Shown piece by piece: positions 26,743 to 34,897 of a stretch of 53,055 nt of DNA; the stretch's first letter is position 1, and each line of letters begins with the position of its first letter. The notes beneath the pieces were generated by a model. It saw only the letters and a list, made by a program, of their open reading frames with translations, was not told where the DNA came from and searched no databases. Both the position numbers and the translations under genes were made by a program. The DNA is from an uncultured Coriobacteriaceae bacterium (GTDB lineage: Bacteria > Actinomycetota > Coriobacteriia > Coriobacteriales > UMGS124), in the NCBI GenBank assembly GCA_900539345.1, contig UQBS01000012.1:1-53055 (forward strand), in the 5' to 3' direction.

Positions 26743-28288
26743 CCTCGTCGGCGTCGTCTTCCTCGAAGTCTTCCTCGAAGTCGTCGCCTTCATCGTCGGA
26801 ATCGTCGAGGTCATCGTCGTCGAAGTCTTCCTCGCCGCACTCAAAGCACGTGGCAAACGCGGCCGGGTCGAAATCGTCTTCGACCTCGTCGGAGTCGCCG
26901 TCTTGCTCTGCATCCCACACGAGTGTCTGCATCAGGTCTTCGTCGGCCACGTCGTCGTAATCATCGACGCCGCTGAACTCAAGCTCGAAGCCGAGGATCT
27001 GGACGGTGTCGCCGTTATGCGCACCGGCCTTGATGAGCGCCGCGTCCACGCCCAGGCGGGCAAAGCGGTGTTGCAGGTACAGGATGGCCTCGTCGTTTTC
27101 CCAGTCGGTCTGCACGACCATGCGCTCGATGGCCTTGCCGGAAACGCGCCAGACATCGGATGCGATCTGCTCCACATGGAAGGAACGCTCGCGCTTCTGG
27201 CGACGCCACGTCCACACCTGGCCGAAGTTCTCCTGTGCGAGGTCGTTGGCTGCAAGCTCGGCGGCAGCGCGGGCACGCTGCTCGCGCACCATTTGGCCAA
27301 CGCGAAGCATGAGCTCGTGCATGCCCGAACCGGTGGCGGCGGACACACAGAAGTACGGGATGCCCTCGCGCTCGGCGAGCTCCATCATGCGGGCGTCATT
27401 CTCCTCGGTGCCGGGCAGGTCGCCCTTGTTGCCCACGATGACGGAGGTACGCTGGGCAAGCTCGTCGGCATACATGGAGAGCTCGGCCTTAATGACCTCG
27501 TAGTCGTGAACCGGGTCGCGGCCCTCATAAGAACCGCTCAGGTCGACGATGTGCATGATGAGGGCCGTGCGCTCCACGTGGCGCAGGAACTCGTGGCCCA
27601 GGCCCTTGCCCTCGCTGGCGCCCTCGATGAGACCGGGGATGTCTGCGACGACGTAGTCGTAGTTCTCAACGCGCACCATGCCGAGGTTGGGCTGGAGCGT
27701 AGTGAAGGGGTAATCTGCAATCTTGGGGCGGGCGGCACTCATATAAGAAATGAGCGACGACTTGCCGACACTGGGCATGCCGACAAGGCCCACGTCGGCC
27801 ATGAGCTTCATCTCGAGCTCGATCAGGTGCTCATCGGCGGGCTCACCCTTCTCGGCAAATGCCGGGGCGCGACGCACGGACGTGCAAAAGTGGGTGTTGC
27901 CCCTGCCGCCGTGACCGCCCTCGGCAATCACGACCGACTCGCCGTGATGCGTAAGGTCGGCAATCTCATAGAGGCGCTCCTGCGTCTCGGGGTCAAGCTC
28001 GTACACAACCGTGCCAAGCGGCACGGGAAGCACGATGTCGGCACCGTCGGCACCGTGACGCTTGGCGCCCTGGCCATGCGTGCCACGGCCGGCCTTGAAG
28101 TGGTGTTTGAAGCGGTAGTCAATGAGCGAGGAGCGCTGCGCGTCGGCCTGGACGACAACGTTGCCACCGCGGCCGCCGTCGCCGCCGTCGGGGCCGCCTT
28201 TGGGAACATGTGCCTCGCGGCGGAACGACATGCAGCCTGCGCCGCCGTCGCCGCCCTTGGCATTGATGTGTACCTGATCGATGAACAA
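26726..28288 (-). CDS. obgE: GTPase Obg/CgtA with long acidic tail
   Basis: Obg is an essential GTPase that acts in 50S assembly and stress signalling. The 520-residue protein has the glycine-rich Obg fold (1-158: DQVHINAKGGDGGAGC), the G domain (P loop GMPSVGKSS 170-178, switch PFTTLQPN, DIPGLIEG, NKGD) and an OCT domain (about 350-430). About 70 C-terminal residues are strongly acidic (for example EEDFDDDDLDDSDDEGDDFEEDFEEDDADEDE, split here only as description), longer than usual. The start is TTG 28288 after AGGAG. An attenuator-like hairpin separates it from rpmA. Confidence 0.95.
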   Translation of the reverse strand: MFIDQVHINAKGGDGGAGCMSFRREAHVPKGGPDGGDGGRGGNVVVQADAQRSSLIDYRFKHHFKAGRGTHGQGAKRHGADGADIVLPVPLGTVVYELDPETQERLYEIADLTHHGESVVIAEGGHGGRGNTHFCTSVRRAPAFAEKGEPADEHLIELEMKLMADVGLVGMPSVGKSSLISYMSAARPKIADYPFTTLQPNLGMVRVENYDYVVADIPGLIEGASEGKGLGHEFLRHVERTALIMHIVDLSGSYEGRDPVHDYEVIKAELSMYADELAQRTSVIVGNKGDLPGTEENDARMMELAEREGIPYFCVSAATGSGMHELMLRVGQMVREQRARAAAELAANDLAQENFGQVWTWRRQKRERSFHVEQIASDVWRVSGKAIERMVVQTDWENDEAILYLQHRFARLGVDAALIKAGAHNGDTVQILGFELEFSGVDDYDDVADEDLMQTLVWDAEQDGDSDEVEDDFDPAAFATCFECGEEDFDDDDLDDSDDEGDDFEEDFEEDDADEDESRD

Positions 28289-28302
28289 GGTGGTCTCCTA
28301 TA

Positions 28303-28340
28303 CAAAAGCGGACCCCGCAACTTGACAGCTGCAGGGTCCG
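28303..28340 (-). terminator. Terminator-like hairpin between rpmA and obgE
   Basis: On the minus strand CGGACCC (28334-28340) pairs with GGGTCCG (28309-28315), extended by a GCA/TGC pairing inside, and is followed by CTTTTG (TTTT at 28304-28307). It ends 15 bases before the obgE start. It probably lets only part of the abundant rplU-rpmA transcript run on into obgE. Confidence 0.65.
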
Positions 28341-28375
28341 TAGATACTCAATCCGTGGCGAAAGCCGACAAAGAC

Positions 28376-28639
28376 CTACTCGGCAACCGTCTCGAGCGGA
28401 AGGATGTGCACGCGACGCTTGTCGCTGGTGGTGTACTTCACCGTGCCATCGATAAGAGCGAACAGGGTGTCGTCCTTGCCCTTGCCCACGTTCTCACCGG
28501 GGTGGAACTTGGTGCCATGCTGACGAACGAGGATGGTGCCAGCGGTGACAACCATGCCGTCGAAACGCTTGCAGCCAAGACGCTTGCCGATCGAATCGCG
28601 GCCGTTACGGGAAGTACCCGTGCCCTTCTTATGTGCCAT
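28376..28639 (-). CDS. rpmA: Large ribosomal subunit protein bL27
   Basis: This 87-residue protein is L27, whose N terminus reaches the peptidyl transferase centre. AHKKGTGTSRNGRDSIGKRLG is the typical start; it lacks the cleavable N-terminal extension found in many Firmicutes. GDGMVV-like text reads FDGMVVTAGTILVRQHGT. It lies 33 bases after rplU and before the attenuator hairpin and obgE. Confidence 0.97.
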   Translation of the reverse strand: MAHKKGTGTSRNGRDSIGKRLGCKRFDGMVVTAGTILVRQHGTKFHPGENVGKGKDDTLFALIDGTVKYTTSDKRRVHILPLETVAE

Positions 28640-28672
28640 GACAGACTCCTAAATTACTTTCAATCGGACTTA

Positions 28673-28981
28673 CTAAGCGACCTTGGTGATGCGCACCTTG
28701 GTGAGGTACTGGCGATGGCCACGCTTGCGCTCGTAGCGCTTACGACGACGGAACTTGTACACGATGACCTTCTTGTCACGGTACTGCTTGAGGACCTCGC
28801 CCTCAACGCAAACCTTGGCAAGGGCCTCGGGGTCAGTGATGGCCTGCGTGCCATCATTGACGAAAAGAACCTCGTCGAACGTGACGGTAGCGCCCTCTTC
28901 GACCTCGAGCTTCTCGATGTCGATGATGTCGCCCTCGGCAACCTTATACTGCTTACCACCGGTCTTAACAATTGCGTACAT
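28673..28981 (-). CDS. rplU: Large ribosomal subunit protein bL21
   Basis: This 102-residue protein is ribosomal L21. The N terminus MYAIVKTGGKQYKV and the C-terminal YKFRRRKRYERKRGHRQ are diagnostic. ATG 28981 follows GGAAGGT; an open frame reaching 29029 covers the leader and promoter. Its own strong promoter (29020-29049) gives a leader of about 30 bases and drives rplU-rpmA, with partial read-through to obgE. Confidence 0.97.
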   Translation of the reverse strand: MYAIVKTGGKQYKVAEGDIIDIEKLEVEEGATVTFDEVLFVNDGTQAITDPEALAKVCVEGEVLKQYRDKKVIVYKFRRRKRYERKRGHRQYLTKVRITKVA

Positions 28982-29019
28982 GTGAAGTACCTTCCAGCTC
29001 GCGACAAATGCAAGTTCGA

Positions 29020-29049
29020 ATACTAACACTGCAGAATCAGACCCGTCAA
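29020..29049 (-). promoter_or_regulatory. Promoter of rplU-rpmA
   Basis: On the minus strand TTGACG (29044-29049) and TAGTAT (29020-29025) are spaced by 18 bases. It is placed about 40 bases before the rplU start, inside the 165-base gap after the RNase E/G-like gene. That gap also holds a TTCCCTT/AAGGGAA hairpin near 29115-29135, without an immediate T run. Confidence 0.65.
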
Positions 29050-29146
29050 TGAAATTTCGGGGTACTGAGAAGTCCGCAAAAAACTATCAAAGAAAGCGTG
29101 TGCCTCTGGACCGTTCCCTTTGCTAAGGAAGGGAAACAGGCAACCC

Positions 29147-30124
29147 TTAGATAGTACGCCTACCGCGCTCGATTAGCGCAACCGACAAGCTTGCGTCACC
29201 AGAAATACGTGTTTTGCCGTCAGACAAGCCATCGGACATGTCGTCGATGAGGTCGTTGAACGCATCGAGAGGCAGTCCCTCCAAGAGCGCCACGGCGACA
29301 ATGCCACGCACGTCGAACTCAAGCAGCGCCTCAATGACCGCTTGTGCCGCCTCGGCATCAACCGTGGAAACCGCCACATCGGCCTGTGTGCGCTTCACCG
29401 CGACCGTCCACATGGCCTCGGTGCGCTCGAAAACGATCTGCGCGCCGCACGCCAAGTCGATGCGCCGGCCGTCGAGGGCGTCCTCGGTGTTGTTGTAGGC
29501 CGAGTGCGTGGTGGTGCCGATGGTAGAGTCACCGTCGGCGTCGGGCTTCTCGGCCATGAGCAGGGCAGGCGCCGAAGAAATGCGCGCCAAGACGGTGAAT
29601 GCGGCGGCCTCGGTCACCTGCACGACAACGCCGGAGAGCACCGTTTCCCAAGGCAGCTCGTCAGCGGTAGTGCGCAGGATGAGCGTCACGGGACCGCACA
29701 CGGCCTCGAGCATCGAGGGAAGCCCGGTCGAGGGGTCCGCAACGGCAGCCTGAAGCTTGTCCGCAAGCTCGGCACGCCTCACGCCGGCGAGCTTCTTGGA
29801 GACAAAGACCTCCGGCCGCGCGGGACTCGAGGGAGCCATGATGGCGCAACCGTCGAGCACAAGCACGCTCGTGCGCCCGGAAAACTCGATGTTCACCGAG
29901 GCCCTCGGTAGCTTTGCGGCACGCTTGGGGGCCACGACCTGCGCGCATACGCTCGCGCCGGGAACAAGATCGGCCACCGTGGTAGCCGAGATGCCGGCCA
30001 GCGGCACAAACAGCATGCCGTAAGGGCCAGCGTCGAGGAAACATGCGTCAAGCGAGGCGTCGATGTGGTCGACGCGCGTTCGAAGAATATCGCCAGGAGA
30101 AAGCGTCAGATCGGGCGACTCCAT
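29147..30124 (-). CDS. RNase E/G-family protein lacking the catalytic aspartates
   Basis: This 325-residue protein aligns with RNase E/G. An S1-like domain starts it (GDILRTRVDHIDASLDACFLD), and residues 225-323 follow the DNase I-like catalytic region. There, GAQIVFERTEAMWTVAVKR (228-245) replaces the family pattern GGxIVIDxTEAxxxIDxN, so the first catalytic Asp is Ala242 and the Asn is Lys244. IVAVALLEG (275-283) replaces IVIDFIDM, so its two Asp residues are Ala279 and Glu282. The Zn-link CPxCxG and everything after are absent; family members are usually above 400 residues. The locus (beside DUF2344 and rplU) is exactly where rng normally sits. It is probably a non-cleaving RNA-binding remnant. 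It overlaps the DUF2344 gene by 19 bases. Confidence 0.8.
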   Translation of the reverse strand: MESPDLTLSPGDILRTRVDHIDASLDACFLDAGPYGMLFVPLAGISATTVADLVPGASVCAQVVAPKRAAKLPRASVNIEFSGRTSVLVLDGCAIMAPSSPARPEVFVSKKLAGVRRAELADKLQAAVADPSTGLPSMLEAVCGPVTLILRTTADELPWETVLSGVVVQVTEAAAFTVLARISSAPALLMAEKPDADGDSTIGTTTHSAYNNTEDALDGRRIDLACGAQIVFERTEAMWTVAVKRTQADVAVSTVDAEAAQAVIEALLEFDVRGIVAVALLEGLPLDAFNDLIDDMSDGLSDGKTRISGDASLSVALIERGRRTI

Positions 30125-30903
30125 GTGCCGTCCTTCCCTTCAAGGTACTGCGCAGTGCGCACGACAGAAGTGCGGAGGTTACGCTGGAATGATACGACGT
30201 AATCTTGCGTCGACCCAGCAGAGGAACCGCGAACGGCAAGCGACTCGGCGAGCTGTCGGCATACTTCGGCCAACAGGACGTCGGGACGCAGAGCGCCCTC
30301 GTTTGATGAACGGGTCGTGAAGGAAAGGTGCACGCCGCCCGACTCGCCCGGATCCACGCAAACGTCGCCCACGAGCTTCTCGGTGAGGTCTACCTTCTTC
30401 GGCTTGCCATTGCGCAGATATTCAATCTGCCCCTGGGCGCGCACCGCCTCGACCGCACGTCGCACGTCTTCGGCGTCAAACGCCATATCCACGGCGTCGG
30501 CAGCGTCAAGGCACGCGTCTGGCCAAACGGAAAGGTCGGCCTCCCAGCACGCGATGGTGAGGTTCGCGCCAAGGGACGGCCCATGGACCTCGACATAGGC
30601 CGCCTGCTGAGGCATGAGGTCGGGCGGCGCCGAGCGACGCAGGTCCTCGAGGTATTCCTCAGCGGGGCGATACTCGCGCACCCAAAGGTCGAACCATTCG
30701 TCGTCTGAGGCCACCGCCACCGGCAGCGCCGGGCAGTAGGCCGCCTTGATACGCGGGGAAAAGCCCTGGGTCACGGCATAAGGAATGCTGCTGCGGCGGA
30801 TGGTGCGCTCCATGGCGCGCAAAAGCTCGAGATGGGACAGGTAGCGCAAACGGCCCGTCTCCACATAGCGGACCCTCAGGCAGTACAGCTCCTCTTCGCT
30901 CAT
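30106..30903 (-). CDS. DUF2344 (TIGR03936) radical-SAM-linked protein
   Basis: This 265-residue protein belongs to the DUF2344 family, which always travels with, or is fused to, the TIGR03960 radical SAM protein. Family landmarks are LRVRYVETGRLRYLSHLELLRAMERTIRRS near the start and QGFSPRIKAAYCPALPVAVASDDEWFD. The biochemical role is not established; the pairing suggests a substrate-binding partner for an RNA or protein modification. Its ATG overlaps the radical SAM stop (ATGA) and its 3' end overlaps the RNase E/G-like gene, so the three are coupled. Confidence 0.88.
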   Translation of the reverse strand: MSEEELYCLRVRYVETGRLRYLSHLELLRAMERTIRRSSIPYAVTQGFSPRIKAAYCPALPVAVASDDEWFDLWVREYRPAEEYLEDLRRSAPPDLMPQQAAYVEVHGPSLGANLTIACWEADLSVWPDACLDAADAVDMAFDAEDVRRAVEAVRAQGQIEYLRNGKPKKVDLTEKLVGDVCVDPGESGGVHLSFTTRSSNEGALRPDVLLAEVCRQLAESLAVRGSSAGSTQDYVVSFQRNLRTSVVRTAQYLEGKDGTWSRPI

Positions 30904-32774
30904 GCTCGGCTCCTCTCCAAGTCGTTGTCAACATGAAGCGAAGGGCACACGCCGCAGCCCGAACACTTCGTCATCGTGCAGTCCGGCGTGAGGGTGCCTT
31001 CCAAGGCACGCTCCCACTCGCGCCCAAGCCAGCGCGGCGAGACTCCCGCGGAAATGTGGTCCCAGGGCAAAGGACCGCCCACCTCGAAGGGCTCACAAGC
31101 GGCGCGCTGCATGTCAAACCCGACGTTTTCGGCAGCCTGCTGCCAAATCTCAAGCTTGAACTGGTCAGACCACGCATCAAAGCGAGCGCCTAGGCGATGC
31201 GCCTCAAGGATGAGCGGCAAAGCCTCGCGGCCGCTTCGCGAAAGCACCGCTTCGAGGAACGACGAGGCGTAGTCGTGATAGCGCAAGTCCACACCGCGCG
31301 GAACGGCATCCGCGAGAAGCTTCTGGCGACGGCGCACCTCCTCAGGAGGGGTTTGGCCGCACCACTGGAAGGCCGTCTGCGCCTTGGGGATGAAGACCGC
31401 TACCGAGGTGCCAATGCGCACCGCGCAACGCTTTGAGGGCGGCACCGAGGCACGGGCCAGCTCCAACGCGCGGCGGCACAACTCGGCAATGCCAAGCACG
31501 TCTTCGTCGGTTTCGGTGGGCAGGCCAATCATGAAGTACAGCTTCATGCGGAGCCAACCCTGCGAGAACGACGCACTCACAGCGTTCATGAGGTCGTCCT
31601 CGGTCACGCCCTTGTTGATGACGTCACGCATGCGCTGCGTGCCGGCCTCGGGCGCAAAGGTCAGGCCGCCCTTCTTCTCGCCGGCGACAAGTTTGGCCAT
31701 CTCGACACCGAAGGAGTCGAGGCGCTCGGAGGGCAACGACACCGAGATGCCCTTGCCCGACAGGTTCGCATTGAGCCTGCACAGCACGTCTTCGAGATTG
31801 GAGTGGTCGGTCGTGGACAGCGAGGTAAGCGAAACCTGGTCGTAACCCGTGCATGCAAGCCCACGCATGACGGCGGCAACAATCTGGTCGGCGGGCCGCT
31901 CACGCACGGGACGGTACGTCATGCCCGCCTGGCAGAAACGACAACCGCGCGCACATCCTCTCAACACCTCGACGGCAAGCCTGTCCTGCACGACCTGGGG
32001 ATAGGGCACGAGCGTCGTGTTGACGGGGTCGAGCGCCTTGAAGTCGGCGACGACGCGCTTCACGACCTTTTCGGGCGCACCGGACCCCTCGACGGGAACG
32101 ACATGCGTGCGCCCGAAGGAATCCTCCTCGGCGCGGTAGAGAAGGGGCACGTAGACACCGGGTATCCGCGCGAGTGCCGCAAGGATGTCGGCGCGAGGTG
32201 CATTGGCTGCACGCATGTCGCGGATGCAGCAAGCGACCTCGACGATGACCTCCTCGCCATCGCCCACCATGATGCAGTCGTACAGCTCGCACACAGCCTC
32301 GGGGTTGTAGACCGAAGGTCCCCCGCCGCAGACGATGGGGTCGTCCTGCGCACGGTCGCGCGCCATGAGCGGGATGCCCGCCAGGTCGAGCGTCTCGACG
32401 ATGTTACTGGCAGCAAGCTCATGGGGAAGCTGGATGCCCACCATGTCGAACGACGCCACGGGAAAGCACGACTCCATGGAAAAGAGTGGCAGGTCGCGGC
32501 GGCGCATGAGGTCGGCCATGTCGATCCAGGGCGTGTAGGCGCGCTCGCAGGCAATGCCGGGCTGGTTGTTCAAAATCTTGTACAAGATGGCCAAGCCCTG
32601 GTTGGGAAGGCCAACCTCATACGTATCCGGGTAGATGAGCACGCAGCGGAAGGACGACTCAGAGTCGCGCACCGCGCCGAATTCGTGGTCGATGTAGCGC
32701 GACGGCTTCTCAACCAGGTCAAGGAGCGGCTCAACGCGCCCCCAAAGGTCAACTCGTTCACGCATTGAGATCAT
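30900..32774 (-). CDS. TIGR03960-type radical SAM protein
   Basis: This 624-residue radical SAM enzyme binds a 4Fe-4S cluster through CARGCRFC (Cys274, Cys278, Cys281; CxxxCxxC). An N-terminal B12-binding-like region (about 40-190) contains VGLPNQGLAILY and CGGGPSVYNPEA. The C terminus carries an extra cysteine cluster CTMTKCSGCGVC (about 602-613), suggesting another metal site. The reaction is unknown. ATG 32774 overlaps the upstream stop; ATG 32765, three codons on, is also possible. The TIGR03960-DUF2344-rng-rplU-rpmA-obgE order is widely conserved, which points to a link with RNA or ribosomes. Confidence 0.9.
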   Translation of the reverse strand: MISMRERVDLWGRVEPLLDLVEKPSRYIDHEFGAVRDSESSFRCVLIYPDTYEVGLPNQGLAILYKILNNQPGIACERAYTPWIDMADLMRRRDLPLFSMESCFPVASFDMVGIQLPHELAASNIVETLDLAGIPLMARDRAQDDPIVCGGGPSVYNPEAVCELYDCIMVGDGEEVIVEVACCIRDMRAANAPRADILAALARIPGVYVPLLYRAEEDSFGRTHVVPVEGSGAPEKVVKRVVADFKALDPVNTTLVPYPQVVQDRLAVEVLRGCARGCRFCQAGMTYRPVRERPADQIVAAVMRGLACTGYDQVSLTSLSTTDHSNLEDVLCRLNANLSGKGISVSLPSERLDSFGVEMAKLVAGEKKGGLTFAPEAGTQRMRDVINKGVTEDDLMNAVSASFSQGWLRMKLYFMIGLPTETDEDVLGIAELCRRALELARASVPPSKRCAVRIGTSVAVFIPKAQTAFQWCGQTPPEEVRRRQKLLADAVPRGVDLRYHDYASSFLEAVLSRSGREALPLILEAHRLGARFDAWSDQFKLEIWQQAAENVGFDMQRAACEPFEVGGPLPWDHISAGVSPRWLGREWERALEGTLTPDCTMTKCSGCGVCPSLHVDNDLERSRA

Positions 32775-33676
32775 ACATCCGCTCCTGCTCCTTGATATCC
32801 TCGGTCTGCGACCGCTTCCCCTGCAGCCTCAACCTGACCGGCCTGGCGCATACGTCCCTGCATGACCGTGCCGGCCACCCATGTGCCTGCCGCAGCCACC
32901 CCCGCCTTGACAAGACATGCGGGAAGCGGGGTGCGCAAGGCAAGCCCGGCGACCTGTTTGCACACAAGCGAAAACGCCGTGAGGCCAGCCACATCCACCA
33001 GCCGCTCCTTGCCCATGGGCGCGCCGTAGTTCCCCGCAAGCTTGAAGAGCATCGCAACCTCGCAAGCAAGCATGGCCGGGGTATCGGCGCCCCTAAGAAA
33101 GGTAAGCGCCCCCAGCATCGCGTTGTCGCGCACCGCCTGCCCCACGATGCGACGGCCCTGCTCGTCTCGGCAGCAGTCAAGCGCCGCGCCGAGCATCGTC
33201 TCGAAGTCAGGCAGGGTCTCGATGAGCCAGCGCGCCAGCATGCCGCCTACGGCCATCTCGTCGCACACGACGATGTCCTCGGTACTCACCTCTCGGGCGA
33301 CCAGGGCACGAGCCCGCTCGGCAGCCGCATCATCAAAGTGTACAGGCACCAAGCATGGCACCCGGCGCGCGGCGTAGGCGCGGTACAGGTCGGCGGCGAC
33401 AGCGGCGTCTTGCCCGGCCAGCACGATGACGGCATCGGCCATGGCGTGCACCACGGCGGGTTCATAGCCCACCCCTACGCCGGCGACATATAGGCGAAGC
33501 GAGGCGGTCTTGGGTCGCAGCGCTCGCTTGACCGCACGTGCCAAGCCCCCATCGCAGCCTTGCCCCACCGCCACACACAGTCGCAGCGTCTTAGAGGCCG
33601 CGCGGCTTGTTTGTCTTCTTGCCTTCACACCCGCCTTGGCGGCGTCATACAGTAGGTTCACGGCAACACGCTCCAT
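32771..33676 (-). CDS. DUF697 (YcjF-like) domain protein
   Basis: I recognise only the C-terminal region of this 301-residue protein: AMLACEVAMLFKLAGNYGAPMGKERLVDVAGL followed by two hydrophobic helices (about 235-275) resembles the DUF697 membrane domain found at the end of YcjF and some GTPases. The N-terminal half is alpha/beta (LRLCVAVGQGC, DAVIVLAGQDAAVAADLYRAY, RVPCLVPVHFDD) and has no P loop, so there is no GTPase of its own. It lies 12 bases after rodA and overlaps the radical SAM gene by four bases. The ribosome binding site is weak. Function unknown. Confidence 0.7.
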   Translation of the reverse strand: MERVAVNLLYDAAKAGVKARRQTSRAASKTLRLCVAVGQGCDGGLARAVKRALRPKTASLRLYVAGVGVGYEPAVVHAMADAVIVLAGQDAAVAADLYRAYAARRVPCLVPVHFDDAAAERARALVAREVSTEDIVVCDEMAVGGMLARWLIETLPDFETMLGAALDCCRDEQGRRIVGQAVRDNAMLGALTFLRGADTPAMLACEVAMLFKLAGNYGAPMGKERLVDVAGLTAFSLVCKQVAGLALRTPLPACLVKAGVAAAGTWVAGTVMQGRMRQAGQVEAAGEAVADRGYQGAGADV

Positions 33677-33688
33677 CGTAGAAGTCGC

Positions 33689-34897
33689 CTAAAAATGGGC
33701 ACGCAGGCTCTCGCGCCCGTCATGGGCCCCCGCCGACAAGACGATGCCAACCGTAAGAAGCTGAACGATCATCGACGAGGAGCCGAAGCTGATAAACGGC
33801 AACGGGATGCCCGTGATGGGCATCAGGGAAAGGCACATGCCGATGTTCTCAAATATCTGGAACGTCCACATGGCCGCAATACCCAAAAGCGTAAGTTTAG
33901 CGAAAAGCGACTCCGAGCGCATCGCGATGCGAATGGCAGAGAACACAAGCACCATGTAGAGGGCGATGAGCACTGCGGCACCCACGAAGCCAAACTGCTC
34001 GCTCAAAAGGGCAAACGCGAAGTCAGTGTGGGCCTCGGGCAAGAATCCTGACGCAGCCTGGGTGGCATTGCCGAACCCTTTGCCAAACAAGCCTCCCGAA
34101 CCCACTGCAATCATCGACTGGCGCAAGTTATACCCGGCGTTGGTGGTGTCCGAGTCAGGGTCGAGAAAGACGAGCAGGCGGTTCATCTGGTAGTCCTTGA
34201 AAAGCGAGTGCTCGTCACCCACCAGGTTGTCGATGATGCCATCGGTAAGAAGGACGGCCGCGACACCCAGCACAAGCAAGATGACGGTGACGATCACCCA
34301 GGACCACTTGGGTCCGGCCATGACGATCACCACGGCGCCCGACACCAAGATCACGAGGCCCGTGCCGAGGTCGGGCTGCAGCAAGATGAGCAAAAACGGC
34401 ACGGCAAGGACGGCACAGAGGCGCACGTAGTCCGAAAGCGACGTCACACGTCCGCCGTAGCGCGCGCACAGCGAGGCCATAAGCAGGACCGTCACGGGCT
34501 TGGCAAGCTCAGAGGTCTGGAATGTGAAGCCGATGACCGGTATCTTCACCCAGCCGGTAAGGCCGTTGGCGCTGTAGGCGAAAAACGGCAACAAAGGGGC
34601 AAGCATGAGCGCGCAGTCGATGACGAGCAGCGCAAGCGTGCAGTTGGCAAGCTTGCGCATGTCAAAGCGATACATCGCGAGCGCCACCACGAAACCGAGG
34701 CCGGCGCCCAAGGCCTGACGCGCAGGCGAGGCGGCGGCAATGGAAAGCGACGCCGAGTACACCACCACGAGACCGTATGCCACCAGCGCGACAGCAGCCG
34801 TAACGACAGCAGGATCGAGCCCTGCAAAAAAGAAGCGCAGAGAAGGGCGGGCGGGGTGGTGCGCGAAATCAAGGCGAGCCTGTTTTATCGAACGCAT
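33689..34897 (-). CDS. rodA: Peptidoglycan polymerase RodA (SEDS family)
   Basis: RodA is the SEDS glycosyltransferase that polymerises glycan strands with PBP2 in the elongasome. The 402-residue protein has about ten membrane helices and SEDS landmarks: FTFQTSELAKP, LLQPDLGTGLVI, GSGGLFGKGFGNATQ, PEAHTDFAFALLSEQFGF and GIPLPFISFGSSSMI. ATG 34897 overlaps the mrdA stop (TGATG), so synthesis of the pair is coupled; an open frame to 34996 is shadow of mrdA. Confidence 0.95.
   Translation of the reverse strand: MRSIKQARLDFAHHPARPSLRFFFAGLDPAVVTAAVALVAYGLVVVYSASLSIAAASPARQALGAGLGFVVALAMYRFDMRKLANCTLALLVIDCALMLAPLLPFFAYSANGLTGWVKIPVIGFTFQTSELAKPVTVLLMASLCARYGGRVTSLSDYVRLCAVLAVPFLLILLQPDLGTGLVILVSGAVVIVMAGPKWSWVIVTVILLVLGVAAVLLTDGIIDNLVGDEHSLFKDYQMNRLLVFLDPDSDTTNAGYNLRQSMIAVGSGGLFGKGFGNATQAASGFLPEAHTDFAFALLSEQFGFVGAAVLIALYMVLVFSAIRIAMRSESLFAKLTLLGIAAMWTFQIFENIGMCLSLMPITGIPLPFISFGSSSMIVQLLTVGIVLSAGAHDGRESLRAHF

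Noticed and set aside
26726..26910. DNA repeats in the obgE 3' end as a tandem-repeat element
   Set aside because: The repetitive bases encode the acidic tail of Obg, a known feature of the family in high-G+C bacteria, and are explained by coding.
24841..26976. A 711-codon plus-strand open frame across proA and proB
   Set aside because: It is antisense to two certain enzymes; its Arg-rich text is typical of frame shadows.
26627..29026. A 799-codon plus-strand open frame across obgE, rpmA and rplU
   Set aside because: It spans three certain minus-strand genes and the promoter between them; it is a codon-bias shadow.
28987..29140. A small RNA gene in the gap between the RNase E/G-like gene and rplU
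   Set aside because: The only strong signal is the rplU promoter; the nearby hairpin lacks a T run and no independent promoter is visible.
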